From NCBI GenBank assembly GCA_963740555.1, contig CAVUES010000012.1:124001-188000 (forward strand): DNA of 64,000 nt, read 5' to 3'. A program made the translations under genes and the position numbers. Of the stretch, positions 33,153 through 41,827 are shown in pieces; the stretch's first letter is position 1; each line of letters starts with the position of its first letter. Origin of the DNA: Mayfieldus sp963740555 (lineage in GTDB: Bacteria > Actinomycetota > Thermoleophilia > Solirubrobacterales > 70-9). The notes beneath the pieces were generated by a model that saw only the letters and a list, made by a program, of their open reading frames with translations, had not been told where the DNA came from and ran no database searches.

Positions 33153-33479
33153 ATGGCGAAGGCACCCCGCAGCCCGCTCCGAGTCCTTCGCAGGCTTCTC
33201 AGCGCCCGTGACGTCTACGGAGAGCCGATCAAGAGCGATGGCGTGACAGTGATCCCGGTCGCTTCGGTTATGGGCGGCGGCGGGGGCGGCGAATCGACCT
33301 CAGACAACCCAGGTCACGAGGGCGGGCTTGGTTTCGGCTTCATGGCCCGACCGCTGGGAGCGTTCGAGATCCGGGACGGCAAGACCCGCTGGCGCCCGGT
33401 CATCGATGTGACGACGCTGACCCTCGCCGCGTTGGTCAGCGGCCTGGTTGTCGCCCGCTGGGTGCTGAAGCGCCGCTAG
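33153..33479 (+). CDS. GerW/YtfJ-family protein
   Basis: 108 residues. The family core is visible: DVYGEPIKSDGVTVIPVASV followed by a glycine-rich GGGGGGES loop, a second GFGFMARPLGAFEI segment and a C-terminal TM helix (about 88-105). In Bacillus the family acts in spore germination, but homologues are widespread in actinobacteria that do not make endospores, where function is unknown. ATG at 33153. It shares a transcript direction with the helicase and ends at the strong hairpin at 33478-33525. Confidence 0.87.
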   Translation: MAKAPRSPLRVLRRLLSARDVYGEPIKSDGVTVIPVASVMGGGGGGESTSDNPGHEGGLGFGFMARPLGAFEIRDGKTRWRPVIDVTTLTLAALVSGLVVARWVLKRR

Positions 33480-33525
33480 TGCCCCTTCCGCCAATGTCGG
33501 GGTGTTCATTGGTGGACGGGGCACT
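33478..33525. terminator. Bidirectional hairpin between convergent genes
   Basis: An inverted repeat pairs 33478-33495 with 33508-33525: 18 positions with a single mismatch (T/C) and one G-U pair, around a 12-nt loop. It fills the gap between the stops of the gerW-like gene (33479) and birA (33526) and overlaps both stop codons. No T-run, as usual at high GC. Probably ends transcription from both sides. Confidence 0.75.
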
Positions 33526-34216
33526 ATCCGAGGTGGACCTCGCCAGCGCCGAGCGCCACGCGCTCGCCGTTGGGGGTCTCGACCAACAGGTTGCCGCGCT
33601 CGTCGACCCCGTCGGCGATTCCGCTGCCCTTCGCCCAGCTCACCTCGCGCCCCCGCAGCGCGTCGCGCTCTCGGAATGCGTCCAGCACCTCTTGCGGATC
33701 GGTGTCCGCCCAGCGCGACAGCGACTCGTTGAGTGCGTGCACCGAGCCCTCCACCGTTGCCCCCCTGCCGAGCGAGGTCGCGGTCTCGCGCAGCTCGGCG
33801 GGGAACTCGTGCGGCTCGATCGAGACGTTGAGGCCGACTCCGATCACCGCCCAGCCGTCCTGGGGCCGCGCCTCGATCAGAACGCCGGCGCACTTGCGGC
33901 CCTCGATCCAGACGTCGTTGGGCCACTTGATCGCGCATTCGATCGGCGCCACCGCCTCGGCGGCCTCGGCGACCGCCAGCGGCACCGCCAGCGGCAGCAG
34001 CACGTGCCGCGCGTCGAGTGGGCGCAGGATCGCCGAGTAGAGCAGCGCCTTGCCCGCGGGCGCCGTCCAGGAACGGCCCTGCCTTCCCTTCCCGGCCGTC
34101 TGTTCCGCGGCGGTCACCACGGTGCCCTGCGCGGCGCCGCCGGCAGCGAGCTCGCGCGCCACGTCGTTGGTCGAGTCGATGCTTCGATGGTGGCGGTGGG
34201 GGTGGCCGAAATTCAC
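33524..34216 (-). CDS. birA: Biotin-[acetyl-CoA-carboxylase] ligase
   Basis: Attaches biotin to carrier domains of carboxylases through biotinyl-AMP. 230 residues, catalytic and C-terminal SH3-like domains only. The DNA-binding domain of E. coli BirA is absent, so it should not be a repressor. Motifs: SIDSTNDVARELA, the adenylate loop AGKGRQGRSW, and KWPNDVW with the biotin-contacting GVLIEA. GTG at 34216 is 7 bp after the previous stop and gives the family start. A longer open frame to 34363 overlaps the upstream gene. Last gene of the long minus-strand series. Confidence 0.93.
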   Translation of the reverse strand: MNFGHPHRHHRSIDSTNDVARELAAGGAAQGTVVTAAEQTAGKGRQGRSWTAPAGKALLYSAILRPLDARHVLLPLAVPLAVAEAAEAVAPIECAIKWPNDVWIEGRKCAGVLIEARPQDGWAVIGVGLNVSIEPHEFPAELRETATSLGRGATVEGSVHALNESLSRWADTDPQEVLDAFRERDALRGREVSWAKGSGIADGVDERGNLLVETPNGERVALGAGEVHLG

Positions 34217-34223
34217 CGCAGGC

Positions 34224-35036
34224 TCACCGCGCCGGACTGAGGACGACTTCGTCGTCGGGCGCCAGCCCGAACAGCTCCGCCGCGCTGTCGCGGTTGACCG
34301 CCAGCGCCAGGCGGCCCGAGGAGTCCTCATAGAGGAGTCCCTCGCCGGGCGCGACATCGCCAAACGTGTTTCCGAACGGGACTGTGACCTTCGCGGTACC
34401 CGCGTCGACTGCGATCGTCTCGCCGAGGCGCAGGAAGGTGGACGCGAGCTGCTCGTGGTCGAGGTTGAGCGTCGTGTTGCCGAACCCGTCCACGTAGACG
34501 ACGTGCGCGACGACGCGGTCCGGATCGATGCGCGGCTCGGGCAGCTCCACCTCGGCGAGGGTTGAGGGGTCGACCGGCTCGCCGGCCTCGGCCAGCGGCG
34601 CGCCGAGGGCCAGCTGCGCCGTGACCGGCGCGAACAGGTCCCGACCGTGGAAGGTGGCGGTCACCGGCTCGAGCCGGTGCCGGGAGGTGGTCAGGTCGAC
34701 GGCTTCAGCGGCGCCGCCGAAGCGCTTCGCGGCGAGCGCCAGCACGCCGTTGTCGGGGCCGACCAGTAGCCGATCCTCGTCAACGACCCGCAGCGCGACC
34801 GGGCGACGGGCGGTGCCGACGCCGGGATCGACGACCGCCAGGTGCACGCCAGGGGGAGCGAAGGGCAGCGCGCTGGCGAGCAGCACCGCCCCCTGGCGCA
34901 CCGCGTGGCGCGGTACGCCGTGGGTGATGTCGACGACCCGCGCGTCGGGGGCGATTCGCGCGATCACCGCCCGGCAGACGCCGGCGAACTCGTCCGCGTA
35001 GCCATAGTCGGAGAGGAAGGTGATCGGGTGGGACAC
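34224..35036 (-). CDS. SAM hydroxide adenosyltransferase (DUF62 family)
   Basis: 270-residue enzyme of the family that includes fluorinase and chlorinase. Most members use hydroxide to split S-adenosylmethionine into adenosine and methionine. Visible features: the FLSDYGYADEFAGVC start with the SAM-binding Asp, DITHGVP, VVDPGVGTARR, GPDNGVL, FHGRDLFAP and the C-terminal domain DGFGNTTLNL. The HGRD-type motif fits hydrolase rather than halogenase activity. ATG at 35036. It sits between SHOCT and birA genes in a tight series. Confidence 0.92.
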   Translation of the reverse strand: MSHPITFLSDYGYADEFAGVCRAVIARIAPDARVVDITHGVPRHAVRQGAVLLASALPFAPPGVHLAVVDPGVGTARRPVALRVVDEDRLLVGPDNGVLALAAKRFGGAAEAVDLTTSRHRLEPVTATFHGRDLFAPVTAQLALGAPLAEAGEPVDPSTLAEVELPEPRIDPDRVVAHVVYVDGFGNTTLNLDHEQLASTFLRLGETIAVDAGTAKVTVPFGNTFGDVAPGEGLLYEDSSGRLALAVNRDSAAELFGLAPDDEVVLSPAR

Positions 35037-35053
35037 CGGAGTTGGGGCTCGGG

Positions 35054-35314
35054 CTAGCTCTGGGGAGGGGGAGCGCCGCCTCCCTCTTCCTTGAGGACCG
35101 AACGTCGCTCAAGGAACTCCTCGCGGGGGATCTCGCCGCGCGCGTAGCGCTCCTCGAGGATGCGCAGCGCACCGAGGCTGTGACCGTGACCCGGGCCGGT
35201 CGGGCGGCCGCGGATCAGGGCGACGATCACGACGATCAGAAGGGCCCAGAAGGCGACCCACGCAAACCCGATCAGAAAGCCCCATCCGTTCATCCACATG
35301 TGGGCGGTAATCAT
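35054..35314 (-). CDS. SHOCT-domain membrane protein
   Basis: 86 residues: one TM helix (about 12-34), then a SHOCT motif (LRILEERYARGEIPREEF) and a short Gly/Pro tail. The ATG at 35314 overlaps the stop of the PspC-SHOCT gene by 4 bp. The core of the SHOCT motif is nearly the same as in that neighbour, with 28 identical nucleotides (35129-35156 and 35362-35389), so the pair probably arose by partial duplication. Function unknown. Confidence 0.85.
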   Translation of the reverse strand: MITAHMWMNGWGFLIGFAWVAFWALLIVVIVALIRGRPTGPGHGHSLGALRILEERYARGEIPREEFLERRSVLKEEGGGAPPPQS

Positions 35315-35601
35315 GGCGCTGTCTGGAGGTCGCTGCGGATCCGGTGCAGCTCGTCGGAGTCGATCTCGCCGCGCGCGTAGCGCTCCTCGGCGACGCGGAC
35401 CGCCGGCACGGTCGGCTTGCCGGTCGGCAGCACGATCCACAGCACGACGTAAACGACGGCGCCCAGCCCCCCGAAGAACAGCGAAAGCGCCCAGATCACT
35501 CGGACCAGCGTTGGGTCGATGCCGTAATGCGCCGCGATGCCGCCGGCCACCCCGGCGATCACCTTGTCGTCTTGGGAGCGCATCAGCTGCGTCGTGCTCA
35601 C
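35311..35601 (-). CDS. PspC-SHOCT fusion protein
   Basis: 96 residues. The PspC domain (about 6-62) reads SQDDKVIAGVAGGIAAHYGI and contains the TM helix (about 38-60). A SHOCT motif follows at the C-terminus (VAEERYARGEIDSDELHRIR). PspC proteins are linked to phage-shock envelope-stress responses. The stop overlaps the next SHOCT gene by 4 bp. ATG at 35601. Confidence 0.9.
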   Translation of the reverse strand: MSTTQLMRSQDDKVIAGVAGGIAAHYGIDPTLVRVIWALSLFFGGLGAVVYVVLWIVLPTGKPTVPAVRVAEERYARGEIDSDELHRIRSDLQTAP

Positions 35602-35651
35602 GTCGGGGTCACCATACCGGCGCCGCGAGCGCGGCAGGACCGGACTGCGGC

Positions 35652-36230
35652 CTAGCGGAAGGCGGCGTGGTCGGGCGCGAAAGGCGAGACGCTGACCCCG
35701 CCCGGACAGGCGAGAATGTTGCCGAGCACGAATGAAATCGCTCCACTGCCCTCCGGCAGCGTCACGCGCATGCTGTGGGCGGTGGGGCAGTCGCCGCCGT
35801 TGATCCCGGTGCTGACCGCGAGCCGGAACGAAGCCACGTCGCCGGCGGGCACGGCCACCTGGCGAACCGCGATGTGCCCGAAGAAGTCGAGCGAGCGGGG
35901 TGCCACGGTCACGTTCATCGGCTGGCCGCTGCGATTGAGCAGCACGACGCGCGGGAACCCGCGCAATCCGCAGGGATGCCTGGAGGCGTTTCGAAGGCTG
36001 AAGGGGGCGAGCTCATGACCGGCCGCCGCGCTGCCGTGGCCGAGGCGGAGCCGAAGGTCCGCGGCACGGCAATCTGTGGCGGCCGAGGAGCCGGTCGCTG
36101 TCGCCGACGTGCTGGTCGACCCGCCGTTGCTCCCACCGCACCCGGTCAGCGCAACCACGGCGAAGGAGGCCGCGAGGGCGGCGCCGGGGAGCCAGCGAAG
36201 GCGCTCACGGGCATGCATGGCCGGCATCAT
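35652..36230 (-). CDS. DUF4232 lipoprotein
   Basis: 192 residues. The signal peptide ends in a lipobox (VALTGC, Cys about 31), then a Ser/Thr-rich linker and a beta-rich DUF4232 domain (about 52-190, with the conserved Cys pairs in CGLRGFPRVVLL, GDCPTA and LACPGG). The domain is common in actinobacterial lipoproteins, and its function is unknown. The first ATG at 36230 overlaps the hemD stop by 4 bp. A later Met (MHARER, 36218) could be the true start. Confidence 0.85.
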   Translation of the reverse strand: MMPAMHARERLRWLPGAALAASFAVVALTGCGGSNGGSTSTSATATGSSAATDCRAADLRLRLGHGSAAAGHELAPFSLRNASRHPCGLRGFPRVVLLNRSGQPMNVTVAPRSLDFFGHIAVRQVAVPAGDVASFRLAVSTGINGGDCPTAHSMRVTLPEGSGAISFVLGNILACPGGVSVSPFAPDHAAFR

Positions 36231-37824
36231 CGCGTTTCGCTGCTCCTCGTCGCCGCGTCGCCGAGTAGCGCCTCGACCAGCCCGTCGATGTCGTGGCGCT
36301 CGGCCTCGACCGCGACCTCGAGCCCGGCGGCGCGGGCGGCCTCGCTGGTCACCGGTCCGATCGAGATCACGCGGGCACCGGTCGGCATCCGTCCGTCGAG
36401 CGCCGCGACCAGGTTGCGGACCGTCGAGGAGGAGGTGAAGGTGAGGTAGTCGGCTTCCTGGGCGGCTTCGACTGCAGTCGGCTCCGGAGGCTCGGCGACC
36501 GTCTCGTAGAGGGCGACGACGTCGACCTTCGCCCCGCGCTCGCGCAGCGCGTCGGACAGCACGTCGCGGGCCTCGGTGGCGCGGGCAACGAGCACCGGCT
36601 TGCCCTTCACCGGAACCCCGGCAAGCGCCTCGGCCAGCGCCTCGGCGACGAACTTCTCGGGGACGACGTCGGCGCGGATGCCGTGGGCCGCAAGCTCAGC
36701 TTCGGTCCCGGGGCCGATCGCGGCGACGGTCGCGTTGGCGAGCGCACGGGCGTCGAGGCCGGCCTCCGCCATCGCCTCGAACAGCAGTCGGACGCCGTTG
36801 GCGCTGGTCAGGCAGATGAGGGCATAGGCATGAAGGTCGTTGACCGCCTTGCGGACCTCTTCGGAGTCGATCCGAGGCTCGATGCGGATCGCCGGCAGCT
36901 CGACGACCTCGGCGCCGAGGCCGGCAAGCCGGGAAGCCAGTCCGCTCGCCTGCGCCCGCGCCCGCGTGACCACCACGCGGCGGCCGTAGAGGGGCCGGCG
37001 CTCGAGCCAGGCCAGTGCCTGGCGCCGGGCCGCCACCGGTCCGACCACGATCACCGCCGGGGCGCCGATCCCCTCGCGCTCGACCGCCGCGGCGAGGTCG
37101 CCGAGGCTCGCGGTGACGGTTCGCTGCCCCGCCATCGTGCCGCGCTCGATCGCCGCCGCCGGCTGGGTCGGATCGCGCCCGGCGGCGATCAGCGCCGCCG
37201 CGTTGTCGGCCAGCCGCCTGACGCCCATGTAGAGGACCAGGGTGCCCGGGAAGGCCGCCAGCGCGTCCCAGTCGAGCGCCGACTCGTCCTTCTCGGGGTC
37301 CTCGTGACCGGTCACGAAGGCGACGGCGGACGCATCCTCGCGATGGGTGACCGGGATGCCCGCGTAGGCCGGGGCGGCCACCCCGGCGGTCACCCCAGGC
37401 ACGACCTCGAACGGGACTCCGGCGGCGGCCAGCGCCTCGCCCTCCTCGCCGCCGCGTCCGAAGACGAACGGGTCGCCGCCCTTGAGCCGCACGACGCTTC
37501 GGCCCTGGCCCGCCGCCTCGACCATCCGCCGCTCGATCTCGGCCTGCACCGAACCACTGCCCGACACGTCCTCCGCGAGGTCGTCCGGAGGAGGATCGGT
37601 AATCCGGCTTTGGCCGGATGCGGGCGGGTGGTCGTGCCGGGGCGCTTGCCGACGTAGACCAGCTCCGCCTCGGGTCGGGCGCCACGCAGGATCCGATCGG
37701 GGATCAGGCGGTCGTAGAGGATCAGGTCGGCGCTCGCGACCAGCTCCACCGCCCGCACCGTCACCAGGCCCGGGTCCCCGGGACCCGCGCCGACCAGATA
37801 GACGACGCCGCCGCGGGCGCTCAC
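36227..37824 (-). pseudogene. cobA-hemD: Uroporphyrinogen-III C-methyltransferase / synthase fusion, frame broken
   Basis: CobA (SUMT, makes precorrin-2 for siroheme/B12) fused to HemD (uroporphyrinogen-III synthase), the usual actinobacterial fusion. The N-terminal part (GTG at 37824, VVYLVGAGPGDPGLVTVRAV to YVGKRPG) is in one frame. The rest, from VQAEIERRM through VVRLKGGDPFVFGRGGEE to the HemD domain, is in another. Between them (about 37550-37632) lies some 83 nt where the family has only a few residues, including a perfect ATCCGGC/GCCGGAT hairpin. A GTG at 37567 could start a product with truncated CobA and intact HemD. HemD is needed for heme, so the second half may still be made. Overlaps hemC by 4 bp. 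Confidence 0.8.
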
Positions 37825-38708
37825 GATTGCGCCACCTGCTCCTCGGCCATCTGCAGGATGTGGCCCGCCCCGACCGCCAGCATCCTCTGGGCCAGCTCCT
37901 CGCCCACCGCCCTGGGGTCGGCGGCGTCGCCCTCGAAGCGGTCGCGGACCCAGATGCTGCCGTCGGGGAGGCCCGCGAAGCCTCCGATCGCCATCCGGTC
38001 GCCGTCGCGGCGGGCGTGGATGCCGATCGGCGTGTTGCAGCTCGCGTCCAGCGCCGCCACCGCCGCGCGCTCCGCCGTCAGCTCCGCCAGCGCCGTCTCG
38101 TCGCTGATTGCGGCAGCCGCCTCGCGTGCATCGTCGTCGTCCACACGCGTTTGCAGCGCCAGCGCACCCTGACCCGCGGCGGGAGTCATCTGGCCGGCGT
38201 CGAGCAGAAACGAGATCTCCTTCTCGCGGCCCAGCCGCTGCAGGCCGGCGGCCGCGAGCACAATCGCGTCGAGCGTCTTTCGTCCCTTGAGGCGCTTCAG
38301 GCGGGTATCGACATTGCCGTGCAGCTCGACGACGTCGAGATCGGGGCGCCGGGCAAGCAGCTGCGCGCGACGCCGCAGGCTCGACGTGCCGACGGTGGAG
38401 CTCTCCGGCACGCCGTCGAGCGTGCTCCCCCTGCCGAGCCACGCATCCTCCGCCGGCTCGCGAACCGGGACGCCAGCGATCACCAGCCCCTCGGGGAGCG
38501 CCGCCGGCAGGTCCTTCGCCGAGTGGACGCCGATGTCGGCGCGCCCCTCGAGCAGCTCGCGCTCGACGGCGCGCACGAAGCGCGACTTGTCGCCCGGCTC
38601 GCCATCGGAAGAAGCCTCGACGAGCTCCGCGTCGTCGAGCAGCTTGGCGACGGCGCCCGCCTGGGCCAGCGCCAGCTTGCTGCCTCTGGTCGCGAGGCGC
38701 AGCGCCAC
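37821..38708 (-). CDS. hemC: Porphobilinogen deaminase (hydroxymethylbilane synthase)
   Basis: Joins four porphobilinogens into hydroxymethylbilane in heme synthesis. 295 residues with the RLATRGSKLALAQA start, the VHSAKDLP loop with catalytic Asp66, TSSLRRRAQLL, ELHGNVDTRL and the dipyrromethane cofactor Cys224 (ASCNTPIG). All key positions present. It lies 3 bp after hemA and overlaps cobA by 4 bp. Confidence 0.96.
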   Translation of the reverse strand: MALRLATRGSKLALAQAGAVAKLLDDAELVEASSDGEPGDKSRFVRAVERELLEGRADIGVHSAKDLPAALPEGLVIAGVPVREPAEDAWLGRGSTLDGVPESSTVGTSSLRRRAQLLARRPDLDVVELHGNVDTRLKRLKGRKTLDAIVLAAAGLQRLGREKEISFLLDAGQMTPAAGQGALALQTRVDDDDAREAAAAISDETALAELTAERAAVAALDASCNTPIGIHARRDGDRMAIGGFAGLPDGSIWVRDRFEGDAADPRAVGEELAQRMLAVGAGHILQMAEEQVAQS

Positions 38709-38711
38709 AAC

Positions 38712-40049
38712 CTAAGAGGGCTTGCGGCCCTGGCGGCGCAGCGGCGTGACGCTGGCGTCGCGCTCCTCGGCCGGCGCCGTCTCGGCGTCGAGGCCGAAGA
38801 GCTCGCGCAGCGCGTGGACGTAGACGTAGGCTTCCTCGTCCTCGGCCGAGCGCTTCATCCGCAGAGTCGGCTCGTGCAGCATCCGCGACGCGATCGCGCT
38901 CGCCATCTTCTCCAGCCGCTCGCGGTCGGCGTCGCTGAGGCTCTCCCAGCGCGACTCGTTCTCGGCCAGGACACGGCGCACGATCTCGTCGGCACGCTCG
39001 CGCAGCGCGGCCACCGTCGGGAGCACCTCGAGGGAGCCGAGCCAGCGCTCGAAGCCGGCGCGCTCCGCGTCGAGGACGGTGTCGGCGCGCCGCGCCTCGA
39101 CCTCGCGTCCGCTGGTGTTGCGCTCGACGATTCCCTGCACGTCGTCGACGTCGTGCAGGGTGACGCCGGCGATCTCGCGGCATGCGGGGTCCACGTCACG
39201 CGGCACCGCGATGTCGACGATCAGCAGCGGACGGCCCACACGCATCTCGATCACATGCCGCAGCTCGTCGGGCTCGATGATGTGATGCGGAGAGTTCGTC
39301 GCCGCGACGACGATGTCCGCTTGCCCGAGCTGCTCCGGCAGCTCGTCGAAGCGCACGGCCTCGCCGCCGAAGCGCTGCGCCAGCCCGATCGCGCGGTCGT
39401 AGTGCCGGTTGGCGATGAAGATCGTCTGCACTCCGCGCGCGGCCAGAGCGCGAGCGGTCAGCTCGGCGGTCTCTCCGGCGCCGATCACCAGCACCCGTCG
39501 CTGCGCCAGGTCGCCGAGGCTGCGCTGGGCCAGCTCCACCGCCACCGAGGAGATCGAGACGCCCTTCTCGCTTACCGCGGTCTCCGAGCGCGCCCGCTTG
39601 CCCGCCGCGAGCGCGCCGCGGAAAAGCCGGTTGAGGATCGGGCCCGTCGCGCCCTCGACCAGGGCGAGCTCGTAGGCGCGCTTCACCTGGCCCTGGATCT
39701 CGGCCTCGCCGATGATCATCGAGTCCAGCCCGGCCGTAACGCGGAAGAGATGGCGCGCGGCTTCCGAGGAGCGCAGCGAGTAGAGGTGGCTGACCAGCTC
39801 CGTGGGGCGGAGATCGGCTTGCCGCGCCAGCACACCCAGGGCGGACGACTCGGCTTCCACCGGGTCGGAGACGACCAGGTAGAGCTCGGTGCGATTGCAG
39901 GTCGAAAGCGCGGCGGCCTCCTGCACCTGGTCGGTGGCGCGAAGCTCGCTGAGCACGCCGGCGGCACGGCCCTCGGGCAGGGCGAGGCGCTCGCGCAGCT
40001 CCAGGGGCGCGGTCCGGTGCGAGATGCCGAGGATCAGGATCTCAGACAT
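38712..40049 (-). CDS. hemA: Glutamyl-tRNA reductase
   Basis: First enzyme of the C5 heme pathway, reducing glutamyl-tRNA to glutamate semialdehyde with NADPH. 445 residues. N-terminal catalytic domain with ISHRTAPLELRE and the nucleophile Cys51 (LSTCNRTELY), GEAEIQGQVKRAY, NADPH domain with VIGAGETAELTA, and the helical dimerisation domain. ATG at 40049 gives the family start MSEILILGISHRTAP; open sequence upstream to 40394 belongs to ccmD/ccmC. It stands 35 bp after ccmD. Confidence 0.97.
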   Translation of the reverse strand: MSEILILGISHRTAPLELRERLALPEGRAAGVLSELRATDQVQEAAALSTCNRTELYLVVSDPVEAESSALGVLARQADLRPTELVSHLYSLRSSEAARHLFRVTAGLDSMIIGEAEIQGQVKRAYELALVEGATGPILNRLFRGALAAGKRARSETAVSEKGVSISSVAVELAQRSLGDLAQRRVLVIGAGETAELTARALAARGVQTIFIANRHYDRAIGLAQRFGGEAVRFDELPEQLGQADIVVAATNSPHHIIEPDELRHVIEMRVGRPLLIVDIAVPRDVDPACREIAGVTLHDVDDVQGIVERNTSGREVEARRADTVLDAERAGFERWLGSLEVLPTVAALRERADEIVRRVLAENESRWESLSDADRERLEKMASAIASRMLHEPTLRMKRSAEDEEAYVYVHALRELFGLDAETAPAEERDASVTPLRRQGRKPS

Positions 40050-40084
40050 TTCCCGCCACCTCCTCAGCAATGCCCGGCATGTCC

Positions 40085-40375
40085 TCACGCATTCCCGCCA
40101 TCGGCTCCGCGAGGCGCCGGAGGATGGACCGGGAATCGGCTCCCGCGTCCGGGATGCGGCGGTGTCGGGGTTCTCGGCGGGATTGGGTTCGCGGTTGGCG
40201 CCCGCTGCTCGGCCAGGCTCGCGAGCTCGCCGAGCTCGCGCTCGATTCGCTGAAGCTTCGCGGCCATGATCGCGACGTAGACGAGGATCAGCAGCACGAA
40301 CACCACATAGGCGCCGGCAACGTACTTGCCGGCTTCGTGGAGCGGTAGCGCCGGAGCGGCGGCGAGCAGGGGCAT
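40085..40375 (-). CDS. ccmD: CcmD-like cytochrome c maturation protein
   Basis: 96-residue small membrane protein with one TM helix (about 16-40, YVAGAYVVFVLLILVYVAIM) followed by a charged helix (KLQRIERELGELASLAEQ) and a Pro-rich tail. The position directly after ccmC and the single TM plus charged helix match CcmD, which helps release holo-CcmE from CcmC. The tail is longer than in proteobacterial CcmD. ATG at 40375 shares one base with the ccmC stop. Confidence 0.78.
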   Translation of the reverse strand: MPLLAAAPALPLHEAGKYVAGAYVVFVLLILVYVAIMAAKLQRIERELGELASLAEQRAPTANPIPPRTPTPPHPGRGSRFPVHPPAPRGADGGNA

Positions 40376-41110
40376 CAGTCCGGCCTCGTCGCAACGCCGG
40401 GTGCGATCCGGCCGCCGCTCGGCCCGCGACCGCGATCCAGCGCCCGCCGCAGGCGGGAGAGCTGCGCGGTCGTGTTCTTGGCCGTCATCTCGAACTTCAC
40501 CAGGGTCACCCAGAGCAGCGCCATCGCGGTCAGCGAGGCGAGGAAGGTCAGCCACATCGGCCCCGGCATGCCGCCGTCGGCGGTGGCGAAGACCCGCGGG
40601 TGCACGAGCGACTGCGCCATCCGCACGGCGAGGAAGTTGAGCGGCACGAAGGCGCCGGCGGTGATCGCGAAGACCGACGCGTAGCGCGCCTGGCGATCGC
40701 GGTCCTCGATCGCGTAGCGGAACGGGTAGTAGGTCGCGTAGAGCAGGAAGACGATCAGGAAGCTGACCAGCGTCGGCTCGTCCCAGACCCACCACTTGCC
40801 CCACGACGCCTTGGCCCAGATCGAGCCGGTCAGCAAGCACCGCGACTCCGAAGATCACCGAGAGATGGATCGAGACGTAGGAGCGCATGTCGTGGCGCGG
40901 GTCGCCGGTCTGAAGGTGGCGAATCGCATGTATGCCGCCGATCATGAAGCCGACCAGCGCGACGATCGCGAGCGGCACGTGGAGGTAGAAGATCTTCTGG
41001 ATGAAGCCCTGGTCGGCGTCGAGCGGCGCGTAGAAGAAGACCAGGGAGAGCGACACGGCAAATGCCGCGACGGTCGCTATCGAGAGGGGGCGAAGGCCTT
41101 TGCCGTACAT
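40375..41110 (-). pseudogene. ccmC: Heme exporter CcmC, frame broken
   Basis: CcmC handles heme on the outer membrane face, binding it with two His and a Trp-rich WWD motif. The first part (ATG at 41110, to about 40840) contains FYLHVPLAIVALVGFMIGG and SYVSIHLSVIFGVAVL. The second, in another frame, continues with LTGSIWAKASWGKWWVWDEP (WWD motif) to 40375. A one-base insertion near 40831-40838 joins them. Everything else is conserved, so this is either a fresh mutation or a sequencing error. Confidence 0.85.
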
Positions 41111-41146
41111 CGCTGTGGGTGCGCGCCTACGGCCGGGGGCGCCGGA

Positions 41147-41827
41147 TCAGTCCTCCAGGAGAAAGTCGAAGACCGCGTATCCGACCAGCGCGAAGACCAA
41201 ATCGTATAGACCGAGCACGGCCAGCCAGGTACCAAAGCGGTCATACGCAGGCCCTCCCGCCTCGAGCAGGTGCTGGGAGGCGCCGGTGGCGGCGATCATC
41301 AAAGGCACGACCAGCGGCAGCAGCAGCAGCGGCACGACGACGTCGCGGGCGCGGGAGTTGACGGCCATCGAGGAGATCAACGCCCCGATCGCCGCCAGCC
41401 CGATGTCGGTGAGGACCAGTACAAGGCAGAGCGGTCCCAGCGCCGCCACCGAGTCGAGGAAGAACAGGGCGAAGATCGGCACCGTGATCAATTCCAGCGC
41501 CAGCATGTAGATCAGCAGCGCCGCCGACTTGGCGGCCAGAAGCGAGGTGCGGTCGATCGGCGCCAGCCGGATCGCTTCGAAGCCGCCCTCGTCGCGCTCG
41601 GCGACGAAGAGTCGATTGATCCCCAGCACGCCGGCGAACAGCAGCGTCGCCCACAGCACCCCCGCCGCCAGGCTCCCCGAGAGAGTCGTGCGGTCGAGCC
41701 CGAAGCGGAAGATGATGAAGGTGGTGACCGCGAACAGGACCATCGCCGGCAGCGAGCCGAGGGTGCGCAGCTCGGCTCGCAGGTCCTTGGCGAGGATCGC
41801 CGCGAAGGCGTCGCGCCAGGGGGTCAT
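41147..41827 (-). CDS. ccmB: Heme exporter protein CcmB
   Basis: 226-residue permease subunit of the CcmAB transporter used in cytochrome c maturation (system I), with six TM helices. Family features: FAAILAKDLRAELRT at the start, FAGVLGINRLFVAERDEGGF after TM2, the ILLP-like LAPIDRTSLLAAKS segment and the VPLLLLPLVVPLMIAA helix. ATG at 41827 overlaps the ccmA stop (ATGA). Intact, unlike both neighbours. Confidence 0.95.
   Translation of the reverse strand: MTPWRDAFAAILAKDLRAELRTLGSLPAMVLFAVTTFIIFRFGLDRTTLSGSLAAGVLWATLLFAGVLGINRLFVAERDEGGFEAIRLAPIDRTSLLAAKSAALLIYMLALELITVPIFALFFLDSVAALGPLCLVLVLTDIGLAAIGALISSMAVNSRARDVVVPLLLLPLVVPLMIAATGASQHLLEAGGPAYDRFGTWLAVLGLYDLVFALVGYAVFDFLLED

Noticed and set aside
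36227..37824. Programmed frameshift in cobA-hemD
   Set aside because: No slippery heptamer or known precedent in this fusion, and the extra sequence is far longer than a frameshift signal needs.
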